This document shows, piece by piece, positions 14,361-14,361 of a stretch of 14,361 bases of DNA. The first letter of the stretch is position 1, and each line of letters opens with the position of its first letter. The stretch covers positions 1 through 14,361 of the forward strand of contig CALCHM010000098.1 in the NCBI GenBank assembly GCA_937901345.1, given 5' to 3'. Made by a program: the position numbers and the translations under genes. The notes under the pieces are model-generated. The model saw nothing but the letters and a program-made list of their open reading frames with translations, was not told the DNA's origin and did no database searches. The DNA comes from an uncultured Prevotella sp. (GTDB lineage: Bacteria; Bacteroidota; Bacteroidia; Bacteroidales; Bacteroidaceae).

Positions 14361-14361
14361 C

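Overview
The window looks like a chromosomal segment from a Bacteroidales bacterium, most likely Prevotellaceae or a close relative. The evidence is a Bacteroidetes-type promoter (TTTG, 20 nt, TAnnTTTG), the lack of Shine-Dalgarno sequences, a type IX secretion (T9SS)-like C-terminal tail, a DUF4270 lipoprotein, BspA-type leucine-rich repeat segments and GEVED-like domains. I cannot name the species from sequence alone.

Layout. (1) 155-8476, minus strand: one very large ORF (2773 aa) encoding a secreted GH89 alpha-N-acetylglucosaminidase. Its catalytic part is about 700 residues. Some 2000 residues of accessory modules follow: GEVED-like, divergent InlB-type repeats, ricin-like folds, a split LRR_5 segment, a discoidin-like domain and beta-rich stalk domains, ending in a T9SS-like tail. 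It has its own promoter (8549-8581) and a stem-loop (41-71) past its stop. (2) 8582-9994: about 1.4 kb without a convincing gene, packed with repeats. These are a six-copy tandem array of about 90-bp hairpin-forming units, an 88-bp direct repeat pair with a 129-bp period, GC-rich terminator-like hairpins, and shorter repeats that recur at the right edge of the window. (3) 10043-12411, minus strand: a probable two-gene unit, a half-length degenerate glycogen-synthase-like protein followed by a DUF4270 lipoprotein, closed by a terminator at 9995-10034. (4) 12787-13990, plus strand: panC and panD, 7 bp apart, which make beta-alanine and join it to pantoate to give pantothenate. (5) 13991-14361: a second repeat-rich intergenic stretch with a strong terminator and copies of the elements seen in (2).

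How the genes work together. PanD supplies beta-alanine and PanC ligates it to pantoate, so those two form a clear vitamin B5 unit. The divergent glgA-like/DUF4270 pair shares their upstream region, and I recall this neighbourhood from other Bacteroidales, but a functional link is not visible in the sequence. The GH89 enzyme stands alone, without SusC/SusD partners in the window. It probably acts outside the cell on alpha-linked terminal GlcNAc, for example on mucin-type glycans.

The least explained parts are the tandem hairpin array with its satellite copies, the terminator-like hairpin family, the glycogen-synthase-like protein that has lost its substrate-binding motifs, and the apparent insertion of a jelly-roll-like domain inside the LRR segment of the GH89 protein.
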